A stretch of 64,000 nucleotides of DNA from Roseovarius indicus (GCF_008728195.1 NZ_CP031598.1:5022001-5086000), one strand, 5' to 3'; positions 26,922 through 36,114 are shown, counted from the first letter of the stretch. Translations and numbers: made by a program. The notes: generated by a model from the sequence alone, not told the origin.

Positions 26922-28061
26922 TCACACGTGATTGACCACCTGCAGATGCTGCGCCAGCCGGTCGACCTCGCCCAGAAACCGCAGCACCAGCCGCGGGTCA
27001 TGCGGAGCGGGCGACACCCCGGCCGGGATCTCGTGGTTCAGAACCGCCTCGACCGCCAGCGACACCGGGATCGACACCAGCCGCGCCATCGCCGTGCCCC
27101 GCTCGTCGCCCCAGGCATCCATCACGAAGGTCTTGTGCCAGACGGTCACCCCCTCGCGCTCGGCCTTGAGTGAAACGCAAAGCACCACCCGGTCGGGCTC
27201 GCCCTCTTCATAGGCATGCTCGTTCCAGAACTGCTCCGACATCTCGCGCAGGCGGTCGTCGCCCGCCTTGCCTTCCAGCGTCTCGACCTCGGCGAAGATA
27301 TCCTTCCACGCCTCGGCCCAGCCGTTCAGCCGCAGCGTCCCGCGCACGAATTCCTTCACCCGCCAGGACGGCTCGAACTGGTAATCCTCGATGAACGGCA
27401 CGCTGTCGCGGTTCGGGTAAACCTCGAAGGTCTCCGGCGTGGGCAGCGGCGCGTCATAGCTCGAAATCGCGTCCCACGGCCGCGCCACCTGAAGCTCCGA
27501 GAAATTCCGGATCGAGCGCGAGGGCGAGCGCAGCGCCTTCAGCACGCCCAGCGGCGACCAGCTGAACTTGTAGCGGAACGAGTTGGGGTTCTTCGGAATG
27601 CCCCCGCAATAGGAAATGAACGACAGGTCGTTCTCGGTCGCGTATTCATCGGCCCCGCGATAGTCGGTCACCAGGTGATGCGCCATCAGGTGGTCGATAC
27701 CGGGGTCCAGCCCCACCTCGTTCACACAGCACACCCCGCGCACCAGCGCCTTGGCGTGCAGCTCCCGCATCTCGGGCGCGATGTAGGAGGATGACACGAA
27801 ATGCGCCCCGTGATTGATGCACATCTCGGCAATCGGCACGTGCCAGTCACCCGGCAGCATCGACACGACCAGATCGCCTTCCTCGGTTTCCGATGACAGC
27901 TGATCGAAATCGAAGGCGGCGATATTGTCGGTCAGGTCGCCCACGGCCTCCCGCGCCTTGTCGGTCGTCCGGTTCCAGACCTTGACGGGGTGCCCGTTCT
28001 CGATCAGCCGCCGCAGGCCGGGGATGGCGGAAAGACCGGTGCCGCACCAATGTATCGTCAT
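26922..28061 (-). CDS. Saccharopine dehydrogenase, LYS9-like (glutamate-forming)
   Basis: A 379-residue enzyme of the saccharopine dehydrogenase superfamily. The Rossmann start is MTIHWCGTGLSAIPGLRRLIENGHPVKVWNRT, followed by SMLPGDWHVPIAEMCINHGAHFVSSSY and NEVGLDPGIDHLMAHHL, which are the conserved substrate-site segments of LYS9-type enzymes. It would split saccharopine to alpha-aminoadipate semialdehyde and glutamate. It lies 3 bases after the LYS1-like gene in an operon for lysine catabolism. Confidence 0.83.
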   Translation of the reverse strand: MTIHWCGTGLSAIPGLRRLIENGHPVKVWNRTTDKAREAVGDLTDNIAAFDFDQLSSETEEGDLVVSMLPGDWHVPIAEMCINHGAHFVSSSYIAPEMRELHAKALVRGVCCVNEVGLDPGIDHLMAHHLVTDYRGADEYATENDLSFISYCGGIPKNPNSFRYKFSWSPLGVLKALRSPSRSIRNFSELQVARPWDAISSYDAPLPTPETFEVYPNRDSVPFIEDYQFEPSWRVKEFVRGTLRLNGWAEAWKDIFAEVETLEGKAGDDRLREMSEQFWNEHAYEEGEPDRVVLCVSLKAEREGVTVWHKTFVMDAWGDERGTAMARLVSIPVSLAVEAVLNHEIPAGVSPAPHDPRLVLRFLGEVDRLAQHLQVVNHV

Positions 28062-28064
28062 GTT

Positions 28065-29120
28065 TCAGACCTCCTTCAGATGGGTCCGGAACGTGGCCTC
28101 GGCCCGGCCCCAGACATTTTCGTGCAACTTGTCCAATGCCTTGAGCGAGGGCAAGAGCTGTTCGGCAAAGTCTCCCGACGATTCCAGCGGCAGAAGCGAC
28201 GGCAGGTTGTCGATCGCCATCACGTCAAGCGGCGGGTCGTCATGCACCCGCACCACCGGCTCGGCCCAGCTCGTCGCCTCACTGTAAACCGGCACCGGGT
28301 TGTAATCGCTGTCGGGGTCGCAGGCGATATCGCCCACCACCGAAAGCCTGCGCTCCGCCGTCAGCGCCGATTGCGGCACGAAGACGGGCGTACCGGGCCG
28401 GGCGAGGATGCAGTTGAAAAACAGGTCATGATCGAGGATCTCGGGAAACGGCCCGCCCGAGGCGGTCTCTTCCATGTCCCAGCGGGTGGGCGTGAGACCC
28501 ATCGCCTCGCACAGGTCCGCGGCACCGGTGCCGACCCGGCCCAGCGCCCCGATCACGATGGCGCTCGGGCGGCTCTCGCCCGTGCCGTCAAGATCGGCAG
28601 CGAGGTCGGAGAGAAGTGCCCCCTTGTCGCGCCACGTGCTCACCTCCGGGCAAACCCCGCCCTGTTTCTGCGCCGCCCACGCCTTGAGCGACACCGCCGC
28701 CCCGGCATAACCCGCCCAATAGCCGAAGGCCGCCACGCGCCGGCCGTCCTCATCAACCAGGTATTCGAGATCGTAAAGCGTCCCGCCCCCGGCCTTGAAC
28801 CGCTCCAGTAGACGCTTGCCGGCAAACTGCCCCTTGAAGGCATGACCGAACATGATGTGCCGGTGCGGCAGCGGCGTGCCGTCATCCGGCAACTCCTTGA
28901 GCCCGAAGATGATCGCATCCCCCGGCGCGTCGGGCCAGCTGTTCTCGGGCGCCACCTCGCAGCCGGCCTCGACATAGCCGTCGATCGGCAGGATCCGCGT
29001 CGCGCTCTCCTCGATCGTCACCCGCATACCGCCCGCGATCAGCTCCGCCGCGCCGGCGGGCGTGATCCCCACGCGTTCCTCGTTCTCCCGCTGCTCGGCG
29101 CGGACCCATAGATGCGTCAT
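28065..29120 (-). CDS. Saccharopine dehydrogenase, LYS1-like (lysine-ketoglutarate reductase role)
   Basis: A 351-residue protein of the AlaDH/PNT-like LYS1 family: THLWVRAEQRENEERVGITPAGAAELIAGGMRVTIEES at the N-terminus and FGLKELPDDGTPLPHRHIMFGHAFKGQ are typical. It joins lysine and 2-oxoglutarate or runs the reverse. With the LYS9-like neighbour it makes the split version of the LKR/SDH lysine-degradation route described in marine alphaproteobacteria. The ATG at 29120 has GAGGA 8 bases upstream; an ATG 9 bases earlier is possible. Confidence 0.85.
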   Translation of the reverse strand: MTHLWVRAEQRENEERVGITPAGAAELIAGGMRVTIEESATRILPIDGYVEAGCEVAPENSWPDAPGDAIIFGLKELPDDGTPLPHRHIMFGHAFKGQFAGKRLLERFKAGGGTLYDLEYLVDEDGRRVAAFGYWAGYAGAAVSLKAWAAQKQGGVCPEVSTWRDKGALLSDLAADLDGTGESRPSAIVIGALGRVGTGAADLCEAMGLTPTRWDMEETASGGPFPEILDHDLFFNCILARPGTPVFVPQSALTAERRLSVVGDIACDPDSDYNPVPVYSEATSWAEPVVRVHDDPPLDVMAIDNLPSLLPLESSGDFAEQLLPSLKALDKLHENVWGRAEATFRTHLKEV

Positions 29121-29132
29121 TCGTTCCATTCC

Positions 29133-29783
29133 TCAGACAAAGGTGCGGGCATGGGCCCGGTCGGGCGCGTCCAGATGCGGGGTGGCGTTGAACGTGCCCA
29201 CCATCAGCATGTCATGCACGTAATGCAGCCGGTGCATCGAGCTGTTCATGATCTGCAGCATGATCTTGGCCATGCCGCTGTTCTCCAGGCCAAGCGCATG
29301 GCGCATCGCCATCCCGATCACCCCGCCGGAGGTGACGATCAGGATACGCCCGTTCCCGTCGCACAGCTCGTCGACGACCGCCGTGACCCGTTCCGAAAAC
29401 TGCGGATAGGTCTCGGGCACGCTCTCGAGCCGGCCTTCCGTCCAGTGGGTAATCACCTGCGGCAGGTGCGTTGCGAACTCGGTCGGATCCCGCGGCGACG
29501 GGACACCGTGCTGCGCCTCCATCGCGGTGGCCATTGCGAAATAGCTCAACTCGTCAAGCCGCGCATCCTGCTTGGTGATCTCGTAGCCCATCTCGAGCGC
29601 GGTTTCCGACTGCCGAGAGAGCGTGCCGGTGATCACCGCATCGAAATGCGGGTTGGTATCGCGCAGATGCGCCCCCAGCCACCGGGCCTGCTCCCGCCCC
29701 AGGTCGGACAGCTTGTCGTAACTCTCGTCATCGGTGGCATGGCTGTTCGCCTGCCCATGCCGCACCAGGATTATTTCGGCCAC
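29133..29783 (-). CDS. Histidine phosphatase family protein
   Basis: A 216-residue phosphoglycerate mutase-like phosphatase. The catalytic RHG is in ILVRHGQAN near the N-terminus; later residues include the TGTLSRQSETALEM helix and a second His in VTSGGVIGMAMRHAL. The start is taken as GTG at 29783 because the family begins right at this strand; a longer open frame upstream only translates the extragenic repeat. It is upstream of and collinear with the saccharopine genes. Confidence 0.87.
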   Translation of the reverse strand: MAEIILVRHGQANSHATDDESYDKLSDLGREQARWLGAHLRDTNPHFDAVITGTLSRQSETALEMGYEITKQDARLDELSYFAMATAMEAQHGVPSPRDPTEFATHLPQVITHWTEGRLESVPETYPQFSERVTAVVDELCDGNGRILIVTSGGVIGMAMRHALGLENSGMAKIMLQIMNSSMHRLHYVHDMLMVGTFNATPHLDAPDRAHARTFV

Positions 29784-30116
29784 CCGGCTCTCCCCAAATA
29801 TATCGCCGCGCACCCTAGCGTCCCGTTTCGGGAGGGTGAAGCGCCGTCGGCGAAAAAACCCGGCGCCAGCGCGGGTTGCGATGCCGGGACGCCTCCGGCG
29901 GGAGTATTTCGGGAAAGATGAAAGCCCGGCCCTGAATTTCACCTTTCCGACAACACTCATGCTGCACCCTCGCCACACGGCGCATCATCCGCCCGGCGTG
30001 TCCCATCGGAAACAAGATGCGACTCGCGTGGCGCAAATCCGTTGCGAGGTGTCGGGATTGTCGGACTCGAATTTCCGCGCCCATGCTCTAACATGCGCGG
30101 CAAAGGAGGCGCGCCC
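29784..30116. other. 333-base divergent spacer before the formate dehydrogenase gene
   Basis: The spacer lies between the phosphatase (minus) and formate dehydrogenase (plus) genes. It holds repeat copy 2 at 29887-29924, and a strong ribosome site AAAGGAGG just before the start at 30117. Promoters for both directions must lie here, but I see no convincing -35/-10 pair. No small gene is supported. Confidence 0.6.
29887..29924 (+). repeat. 38-bp extragenic repeat, copy 2
   Basis: Identical over 38 bases to 4009-4046, with weaker similarity continuing about 15 bases upstream. Unlike copy 1, it lies in a divergent promoter region, where a transcription terminator would not be expected. Read on the minus strand it is open and can be mistaken for an N-terminal extension of the phosphatase. 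Confidence 0.8.
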
Positions 30117-32900
30117 ATGTCCGACACGATCAAGATCACGCTGGATGGCAAGGAAATCGAAACCCAGGCTGGCCAGACGATCTGGGAAGTGGCCCACGGC
30201 CGCGGCCTGGTGATTCCCCACCTGTGCCACAAACCGGCACCGGGCTATCGCCCCGACGGCAACTGCCGGGCCTGCATGGTCGAGGTCGAGGGCGAACGCA
30301 CGCTCGTTGCCTCCTGCATCCGCGAAGCCAAGGACGGCATGACCGTCACCACCAACTCGGCCCGGGCCGAGAATGCCCGCAAGCTGGTGGTCGAAATGCT
30401 GCTGGCCGACCAGCCCGAGCAGGACGAAGCGCACGACAAGTCGAGCCACCTGTGGGACATGGCAAAGCTTCAGGGTGTCACGGAAAGCCGCTTCCCGAAG
30501 CTCGAGAAAGACCGCGTGCCGCTGCTCGATGACAGCCACGTGGCGATGCGCGTCAACCTCGACGCCTGCATCCAGTGCAACTTGTGCGTCCGCGCCTGCC
30601 GCGAGGTTCAGGTCAACGACGTGATCGGCATGGCGGGCCGCGGGCACGACGCCTACCCCGTCTTCGACTTCGACGACCCGATGGGCGAATCGACCTGCGT
30701 GGCCTGCGGCGAATGCGTGCAGGCCTGCCCCACCGGCGCGCTGATGGAAGCCACCGTGCTGGACGAGGCACAGGTGGGCGACAGCGCCGATTACGACGAA
30801 GAGGTTCAAAGCGTCTGCCCGTTCTGCGGGGTCGGCTGCCAGGTCAGCCTGAAGGTCAAGGACGGCAAGGTGAAATACGTCGACGGCATCAACGGCCCGG
30901 CGAACGAAGGCCGGCTCTGCGTGAAGGGCCGCTTCGGCTTCGACTACATCCACCACCCCCACCGCCTGACCAAACCCCTCATCAGGCGCGAGGACGCCCC
31001 CGAAAAGGGCCTGAACGTCGACCCGTCGAACTGGCAGGAATTCTTCCGCGAGGCCGACTGGGAAGAGGCGATGAGCTTCGCCGCCGGCGGCCTGCAGAAG
31101 CTGAAAGACGAGCATGGCGGCAAGTCGGTCGCAGGCTTCGGCAGCGCCAAATGCACCAACGAAGAGGCCTATCTCTTCCAGAAACTCATCCGCCAGGGCT
31201 TCGGCCATAACAACGTCGACCACTGCACCCGCCTGTGCCACGCCTCCTCGGTGGCCGCGCTGATGGAAAACGTGGGCTCCGGCGCCGTAACCGCGACGTT
31301 CAACGAGATCGAGAATGCCGACGTGGCCATCGTCATCGGCGCCAACCCGATCGAGAACCACCCCGTCGCCGCCACCTATTTCAAACAGTTCACCAAGCGC
31401 GGCGGCAAGCTGATCGTGATGGACCCGCGCGGCGTCGGCCTGCGCCGCTTCGCCACCCACATGCTGCAGTTCAAGCCGGGCGCCGACGTGTCGATGCTCA
31501 ACGCGATCATGCACGTGATCGTCGAGGAAGGGCTGTACGACCAGCAGTATATCGAAGCCTTCACCGAGAACTGGGAGGCCGAGAAGGAACACCTCGCCCA
31601 GTTCCCACCCGAGAAGATGGAGGCGATCTGCGGCATCCCGGCCGACACGCTGCGCGCCGTGGCCCGCGACTTTGCCACAGCCAAGCGCGGCATGATCTTC
31701 TGGGGCATGGGCATCTCGCAGCACATCCACGGCACCGACAACTCGCGCTGCCTGATCAGCCTCGCGCTGATGTGCGGCCATGTCGGCCGGTCCGGCGCCG
31801 GGCTTCACCCGCTGCGCGGCCAGAACAACGTGCAGGGCGCCTCCGATGCGGGCCTCATCCCGATGTTCCTGCCCGACTACCAGACCGTGACAGACGATGG
31901 CGTGCGCAAGGCCTTCACCGAGGTCTGGCAATCCGGCGACTTCTCGAACGAAAAGGGCCTGACCGTCACCGAGATCATGGATGACGTCCATGCCGGCAAC
32001 ACCCGCGGCATGTATATCCTCGGCGAGAACCCGGCCATGTCGGACCCCGATGTCGAACACGCCCGCGATGCGCTGGCCAAGCTCGATCACCTTGTCGTGC
32101 AGGATATCTTCCTGACCGAAACGGCCAACTATGCCGACGTGATCCTGCCCGCCTCGGCCTTCTACGAAAAGTCGGGCACCGTCACCAACACCAATCGGCA
32201 GGTCCAGATGGGCCGCCCCGCCGTGTCGCCCCCGGGCGAGGCGCGCGAGGACTGGGCCATCACCACCGAGCTGGCGCAACGCCTCGGCCTCGACTGGCGC
32301 TATGACAGCCCGGCGGATGTGTTCGCCGAGATGAAGCTGAACATGAAGTCCTTCGACAACATCACCTGGGACCGTCTGGCAAACGAGAACGCGGTGACCT
32401 ACCCGTCGCTCTCGCCCGAGGATCCGGGCCAGCCCATCGTCTTCGGCGACGGCTTCCCCCGCCCCGAGGGCCGCGCCCGCTTCACGCCTGCCAGCGTCAT
32501 CCCGCCGGACGACGTGCCCGACGCGGATTACCCGATGGTCCTGACCACCGGCCGGCAGCTGGAACACTGGCACACAGGGTCGATGACCCGCCGCGCCTCG
32601 GTTCTGGATGCGGTCGAGCCCGAGGCCAACTGCTCGCTGCACCCCTCGACCCTGCGCAAGCTGGGCGTCGAACCGGGCGGCATGATCCGGCTGACCACCA
32701 AGCGCGGCAGCATCGAGGTCATGGCCCGCGCCGACCGGGCCGTCGCCCCCGACATGGTGTTCCTGCCCTTCGCCTATGTCGAGGCAGCGGCGAACATCCT
32801 GACCAACCCGGCGCTCGACCCCTACGGCAAGATCCCCGAGTTCAAGTACTCGGCGGTCAAGGTCGAAGCAGCCGACCCGGGACAGGTCGCGGCGGAGTAG
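30117..32900 (+). CDS. Formate dehydrogenase alpha subunit (FdsA-like, Mo/W-bisMGD)
   Basis: A 927-residue protein. In order: a [2Fe-2S] ferredoxin domain (about 1-80), a His/Cys-ligated cluster region, two [4Fe-4S] motifs (CIQCNLCVRAC and CVACGECVQAC), a further CPFCGVGC cluster motif, and the molybdopterin oxidoreductase and dinucleotide-binding domains. The Mo ligand is Cys in HCTRLCHASSV, not selenocysteine. This is the NuoG-like alpha subunit of NAD-dependent formate dehydrogenases, but the NuoE/NuoF-like subunits and fdhD are not adjacent. The electron acceptor is therefore uncertain. Confidence 0.9.
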   Translation: MSDTIKITLDGKEIETQAGQTIWEVAHGRGLVIPHLCHKPAPGYRPDGNCRACMVEVEGERTLVASCIREAKDGMTVTTNSARAENARKLVVEMLLADQPEQDEAHDKSSHLWDMAKLQGVTESRFPKLEKDRVPLLDDSHVAMRVNLDACIQCNLCVRACREVQVNDVIGMAGRGHDAYPVFDFDDPMGESTCVACGECVQACPTGALMEATVLDEAQVGDSADYDEEVQSVCPFCGVGCQVSLKVKDGKVKYVDGINGPANEGRLCVKGRFGFDYIHHPHRLTKPLIRREDAPEKGLNVDPSNWQEFFREADWEEAMSFAAGGLQKLKDEHGGKSVAGFGSAKCTNEEAYLFQKLIRQGFGHNNVDHCTRLCHASSVAALMENVGSGAVTATFNEIENADVAIVIGANPIENHPVAATYFKQFTKRGGKLIVMDPRGVGLRRFATHMLQFKPGADVSMLNAIMHVIVEEGLYDQQYIEAFTENWEAEKEHLAQFPPEKMEAICGIPADTLRAVARDFATAKRGMIFWGMGISQHIHGTDNSRCLISLALMCGHVGRSGAGLHPLRGQNNVQGASDAGLIPMFLPDYQTVTDDGVRKAFTEVWQSGDFSNEKGLTVTEIMDDVHAGNTRGMYILGENPAMSDPDVEHARDALAKLDHLVVQDIFLTETANYADVILPASAFYEKSGTVTNTNRQVQMGRPAVSPPGEAREDWAITTELAQRLGLDWRYDSPADVFAEMKLNMKSFDNITWDRLANENAVTYPSLSPEDPGQPIVFGDGFPRPEGRARFTPASVIPPDDVPDADYPMVLTTGRQLEHWHTGSMTRRASVLDAVEPEANCSLHPSTLRKLGVEPGGMIRLTTKRGSIEVMARADRAVAPDMVFLPFAYVEAAANILTNPALDPYGKIPEFKYSAVKVEAADPGQVAAE

Positions 32901-32919
32901 AGCTGTGGCTGGCTGAGCC

Positions 32920-33621
32920 TCACCCCCAGTTCACATCCCCGAGAAAGATATACCCCGCGCCATAGATCGTCTTGATCAGGCGCGGGTTCTTCGGGTCTTC
33001 CCGCAACTTCGTCCGCAGGCGCGAGATGCGCACATCCATCGCCCGGTCGAAACTGTCGCCGGCCGCTCCGCCCAGCGCCTCCTGCATCGCCTGCCGGGAA
33101 ATGAGCCGCTTGGGCCGTTCCAGGAACAGCCGCAGCACCTCGCCCTCGGCATGGGAAAAGGGCGTTTCCACCCCGGTCTCGTCCTCCAGCGCGTAGCGGG
33201 CGAAATGCGCCGTCCAGCCGTTGAACCGGGCGGTATCGCCGGTCTGGGGCGCCGGGGCATCGCGCCGCAGGCGGGCCCGGATGCGCGCCACCACCTCGGC
33301 CGGGTCGAACGGCTTGATGATGTAATCGTCGGCGCCCAGCTCGAGCCCGGTCACCCTGTCCTGCACCTGCGCCCGCCCCGAGATGATGATCACGGTCGCC
33401 CCCTGCTCCAGCGCCAGCCGGTGCACCAGCGTCAGCCCGTCCCGGTCTGGCAACGACAGGTCGACAAGGCAGACATCCGGTTTCGTCTGCCGGATCGCCG
33501 CCTCGAACTCGGTCGCGCGGGAAAAGGCCATCGTGCGGAACCCCGCCTCCTCCAGCGCGTCCGACAGCATCGACCGGATCGCCGGCTCGTCGTCTAGAAT
33601 GGTGACCAGCGGCGCTTTCAT
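32920..33621 (-). CDS. OmpR-family response regulator
   Basis: A 233-residue regulator: receiver domain (about 4-115) with phosphoacceptor Asp in VCLVDLSLPDRDG, conserved Lys in DDYIIKPFDPAEV, and a winged-helix DNA-binding domain (about 130-230) with the recognition segment FDRAMDVRISRLRTKLREDPKNPRLIKTIYGAGYIF. Its ATG overlaps the kinase stop by 4 bases, so the two form a two-component pair. The target may be the divergent acyl-CoA synthetase/Liv operon, by proximity only. Confidence 0.92.
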   Translation of the reverse strand: MKAPLVTILDDEPAIRSMLSDALEEAGFRTMAFSRATEFEAAIRQTKPDVCLVDLSLPDRDGLTLVHRLALEQGATVIIISGRAQVQDRVTGLELGADDYIIKPFDPAEVVARIRARLRRDAPAPQTGDTARFNGWTAHFARYALEDETGVETPFSHAEGEVLRLFLERPKRLISRQAMQEALGGAAGDSFDRAMDVRISRLRTKLREDPKNPRLIKTIYGAGYIFLGDVNWG

Positions 33622-35522
33622 GCGGCCCCTCCTGTCGCCAGAAGCGCCTCGAGCTCGGCCGGCGCGAAGGGCTTGCGCAACACCGGCGCGCGCTTGCGGG
33701 CGGCCCGGTGCAGCGGGTCGTCAGGCGGCAGCGAGGTCATCAGGTAGGCCGGGCAATGCCCCTCGGGCAGCGCATCCAGCAGGTCGAGCCCCGTCTTGTC
33801 GCCCTCCAGCGTGATATCCGACAGCAACGCCGATATCTCGGGCAGTTCCCGGACCAGCGACAGCGCCTCCCCGGCGCTCGACGCCTCGATCACAAGGTGG
33901 CCGCCCTCGCGCAGCATCTCGCGGATCGTGTCGCGCAGGTCGGGGCTGTCCTCGACCAGCAGAACCAGCCCCGGCGCCGCCCCGCCCTCGGCCACGCGCA
34001 AAGGCAGCCGGATGGTGACGCGGCCGCCCCGGTCGGTATTCGACAGGTGCACCCGGCCGCCCGCCAGCTTGGTCATGTCATAGACCATTGAAAGGCCAAG
34101 CCCCGACCCCTCGCCACCCTTCGTGGTGAAGAACGGGTCAAGCGCGTGTTTCAGCGCCTGTTCTGAAAAGCCGGGGCCGGTATCCTCGACCGAGAACTCC
34201 AGCCACGTCTCGCGCACGCTGCGGGCGGTCAACGTGATATGGCCAGACCCGCCACAGGCATCGCGCGCGTTGATCACGAGGTTCAGAAGCGAATCCTGCA
34301 ACATCCCGGTATCGAGACTGTAGGCCACCGCATCCGTCAGGGTGTTGATCGAGAACTGCACGTCATCCGGCAGCGTCGACAGCGCCAGCGTCTCGAGATC
34401 CGACAGGAAGGCCGAAAGGTTGGTGGGCCGCGCGGTATGCTCCCGCGGGCCGGTCATGTCGGCGATCCGGTTCAGCAACCCCCCGCCCCGGCGCGCCGCC
34501 GACAGGGTCGCCGCGATCAGGCCGCTCGCCTCTTCCGGCAGATCCATCCGCTGCAGCTTCGACTGCATGCCAAGGATGATGGTCAGCAGGTTCGAGAAAT
34601 CATGCGCCATCCCGCTGGTCAGCTGCGCCGCCATCTCGCGGCGCCGCGTCTGTTGCAGCGCGGCCCGGGTCTGCGCCTCCTCGGTGACGTCCATCGACAG
34701 GATATAGACCCCGCCCTGCGTCTCGTCTGGCGTGAACGCCGTGCGGATCCGGCGCGAACTGGGCTCGTGGGTGAACTCGAACACCGACGCCTCGCCCGCG
34801 AAGGCCGCATCCAGCTTTTCACGGATCATCTCGAACGCCGCCCGATCGAGCGCCTCGTCGATCGGCAGGCCGATTATGTCCGATTTCGACCCCGGCAACA
34901 CCGCGCTCAACCGCCGGTTGGAATAGGTATAGCGCCGGTCGCCGCCGACATGGGCGATATGGGCCGGCATCATCTCGGTCGTCAGCCGCGTGCGCGCCTC
35001 CGATTCGGTCAGCTGCCGCTGCGCCGCTTCCAGCGCGGTGATGGTGGCCTGCAGCCGGCGGTTGGTCGCCGCCAGCTCCTCGGAATACCCCAGAAGCTGC
35101 CCCGACAACTCCTCCGACCGGGCGCGCAACAGCGCCTCCTGCTGCTTGACACGGGTGATGTCGGTGTAGACGGCAACCCATCCCCCCTGCGGCAGGGGCG
35201 ACCCCTCGACCGAGATCATCCGCCCGTTCGACCGGGTCCGTTCCATGTAATGCGGCTTGAAGGCCAGCGCGGTTTCCACCCGGGCCTGCACCGCCGCCTC
35301 GACATCGTCGACCGGGCCGTATTCGCCCCGCGTCACGAGATGGTGGATCGTGTCCTCGAACGCCGCCCCGGGCGTGCACAGCGCTTCGGGCAGGTTGAAC
35401 ATGTCGCGAAACCGCTGATTGCAGGTGACGAGGCGAAGGTCGCGGTCATAGATCGTCAGGGCCTGCTGAATCAGGTTCAGGCCCGCCATGGTCATCATGT
35501 CTGTCTGCGGCGCATCAGCCAT
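33618..35522 (-). CDS. PAS-domain hybrid sensor histidine kinase with C-terminal receiver
   Basis: A 634-residue soluble kinase without membrane segments. In order: PAS-7-like domain (about 12-125), coiled coil (about 130-180), second PAS (about 185-300), HisKA with the phosphorylatable His in SGMAHDFSNLLT, HATPase with NLVINARDACG, DTGPGF and GGEGSGLGLSMVYD, and a receiver domain (about 520-630) with Asp in LLSDITLEG. It senses a cytoplasmic signal. The start at 35522 overlaps the upstream isomerase gene by 8 bases. Confidence 0.9.
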   Translation of the reverse strand: MADAPQTDMMTMAGLNLIQQALTIYDRDLRLVTCNQRFRDMFNLPEALCTPGAAFEDTIHHLVTRGEYGPVDDVEAAVQARVETALAFKPHYMERTRSNGRMISVEGSPLPQGGWVAVYTDITRVKQQEALLRARSEELSGQLLGYSEELAATNRRLQATITALEAAQRQLTESEARTRLTTEMMPAHIAHVGGDRRYTYSNRRLSAVLPGSKSDIIGLPIDEALDRAAFEMIREKLDAAFAGEASVFEFTHEPSSRRIRTAFTPDETQGGVYILSMDVTEEAQTRAALQQTRRREMAAQLTSGMAHDFSNLLTIILGMQSKLQRMDLPEEASGLIAATLSAARRGGGLLNRIADMTGPREHTARPTNLSAFLSDLETLALSTLPDDVQFSINTLTDAVAYSLDTGMLQDSLLNLVINARDACGGSGHITLTARSVRETWLEFSVEDTGPGFSEQALKHALDPFFTTKGGEGSGLGLSMVYDMTKLAGGRVHLSNTDRGGRVTIRLPLRVAEGGAAPGLVLLVEDSPDLRDTIREMLREGGHLVIEASSAGEALSLVRELPEISALLSDITLEGDKTGLDLLDALPEGHCPAYLMTSLPPDDPLHRAARKRAPVLRKPFAPAELEALLATGGAA

Positions 35523-36114
35523 CGCGCACCGCCCACTCAAGCGCCTCTTCCAGCCGATCGTCGCCCCAGAACAGCTCCTCGCCCACCACGAAATTCGGCG
35601 CACCGAAGATCCCGCGCCGGCCTGCCTCCTCGGTCGAAAGCCTCAGCGCGTGCTTGTTTTCATCCGATTGTGCCGCCTCGATAATCCCCTCGGGCAGCTT
35701 CGCCAGCTCGACACAGGCGGCAATCACCTCAGGGTCGGAAATATCCTGCCCCTCGGAAAACTCCATCAGATAGACGTTCTGACAGAACGCCACCTTCTGC
35801 GCCCCCTCCGGCGCCGCCTGCGCCACCCGCGCGGCAAGCAGGCTGTTCTGCGGAAACGGGTCCGGCTTTTCGACACTCAACCCGAACCGCTCGGCCCGGC
35901 GCGCCATGTCGCGCCACATGTAATTGCCCTTCGCCTGGTAGATGTTGAACGGCGAGGTCTTCCAGCCCTGGCTGTTGAAGATCGGCCCAAGCAGGAATGG
36001 CCGCCAGACCACGTCGACCCCGGCCGCCTGCGCCATCGACGGCAACCGCATCGCGCTGAGATAGGAATAGGTCGAGGCGAATTCGAACCAGAATTCAAGC
36101 TTGGGGCGGGCCAT
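35515..36114 (-). CDS. 2-hydroxychromene-2-carboxylate isomerase / DsbA-fold (kappa GST-like) protein
   Basis: A 199-residue DsbA-fold protein. The active-site loop is FEFASTYSYLSA, with Ser rather than CxxC, as in HCCA isomerase and kappa GSTs; WRPFLLGPIFNSQGW and GIFGAPNFVVGEELFWGDDRLE are family segments. HCCA isomerase acts in naphthalene catabolism, but in Rhodobacterales the real substrate is unknown. GAGAGGAA precedes the ATG at 36114. First gene of the minus-strand unit with the two-component system. Confidence 0.87.
   Translation of the reverse strand: MARPKLEFWFEFASTYSYLSAMRLPSMAQAAGVDVVWRPFLLGPIFNSQGWKTSPFNIYQAKGNYMWRDMARRAERFGLSVEKPDPFPQNSLLAARVAQAAPEGAQKVAFCQNVYLMEFSEGQDISDPEVIAACVELAKLPEGIIEAAQSDENKHALRLSTEEAGRRGIFGAPNFVVGEELFWGDDRLEEALEWAVRDG

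Noticed and set aside
29784..29978. N-terminal extension of the histidine phosphatase
   Set aside because: It translates the extragenic repeat into an Arg-rich peptide; the same peptide arises opposite repeat copy 1 at 4.0 kb. The conserved fold starts at the GTG at 29783.
31223..31260. Possible selenocysteine at the formate dehydrogenase active site
   Set aside because: The codon at the Mo-ligand position (HCTRLCHASSV) is TGC-type cysteine and there is no in-frame TGA.
29985..32642. An 885-codon open frame on the minus strand opposite the formate dehydrogenase gene
   Set aside because: It is the antisense shadow of a GC-rich gene. Its composition is dominated by Ala, Val, His, Asp and Gly with no domain, while the plus strand encodes clear Fe-S and molybdopterin motifs.
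34028..34045. GTCGGTATT matches to the 11-bp repeat unit inside coding sequence (also near 16375 and 17212)
   Set aside because: They are single partial units in conserved coding regions without the 11-base periodicity.
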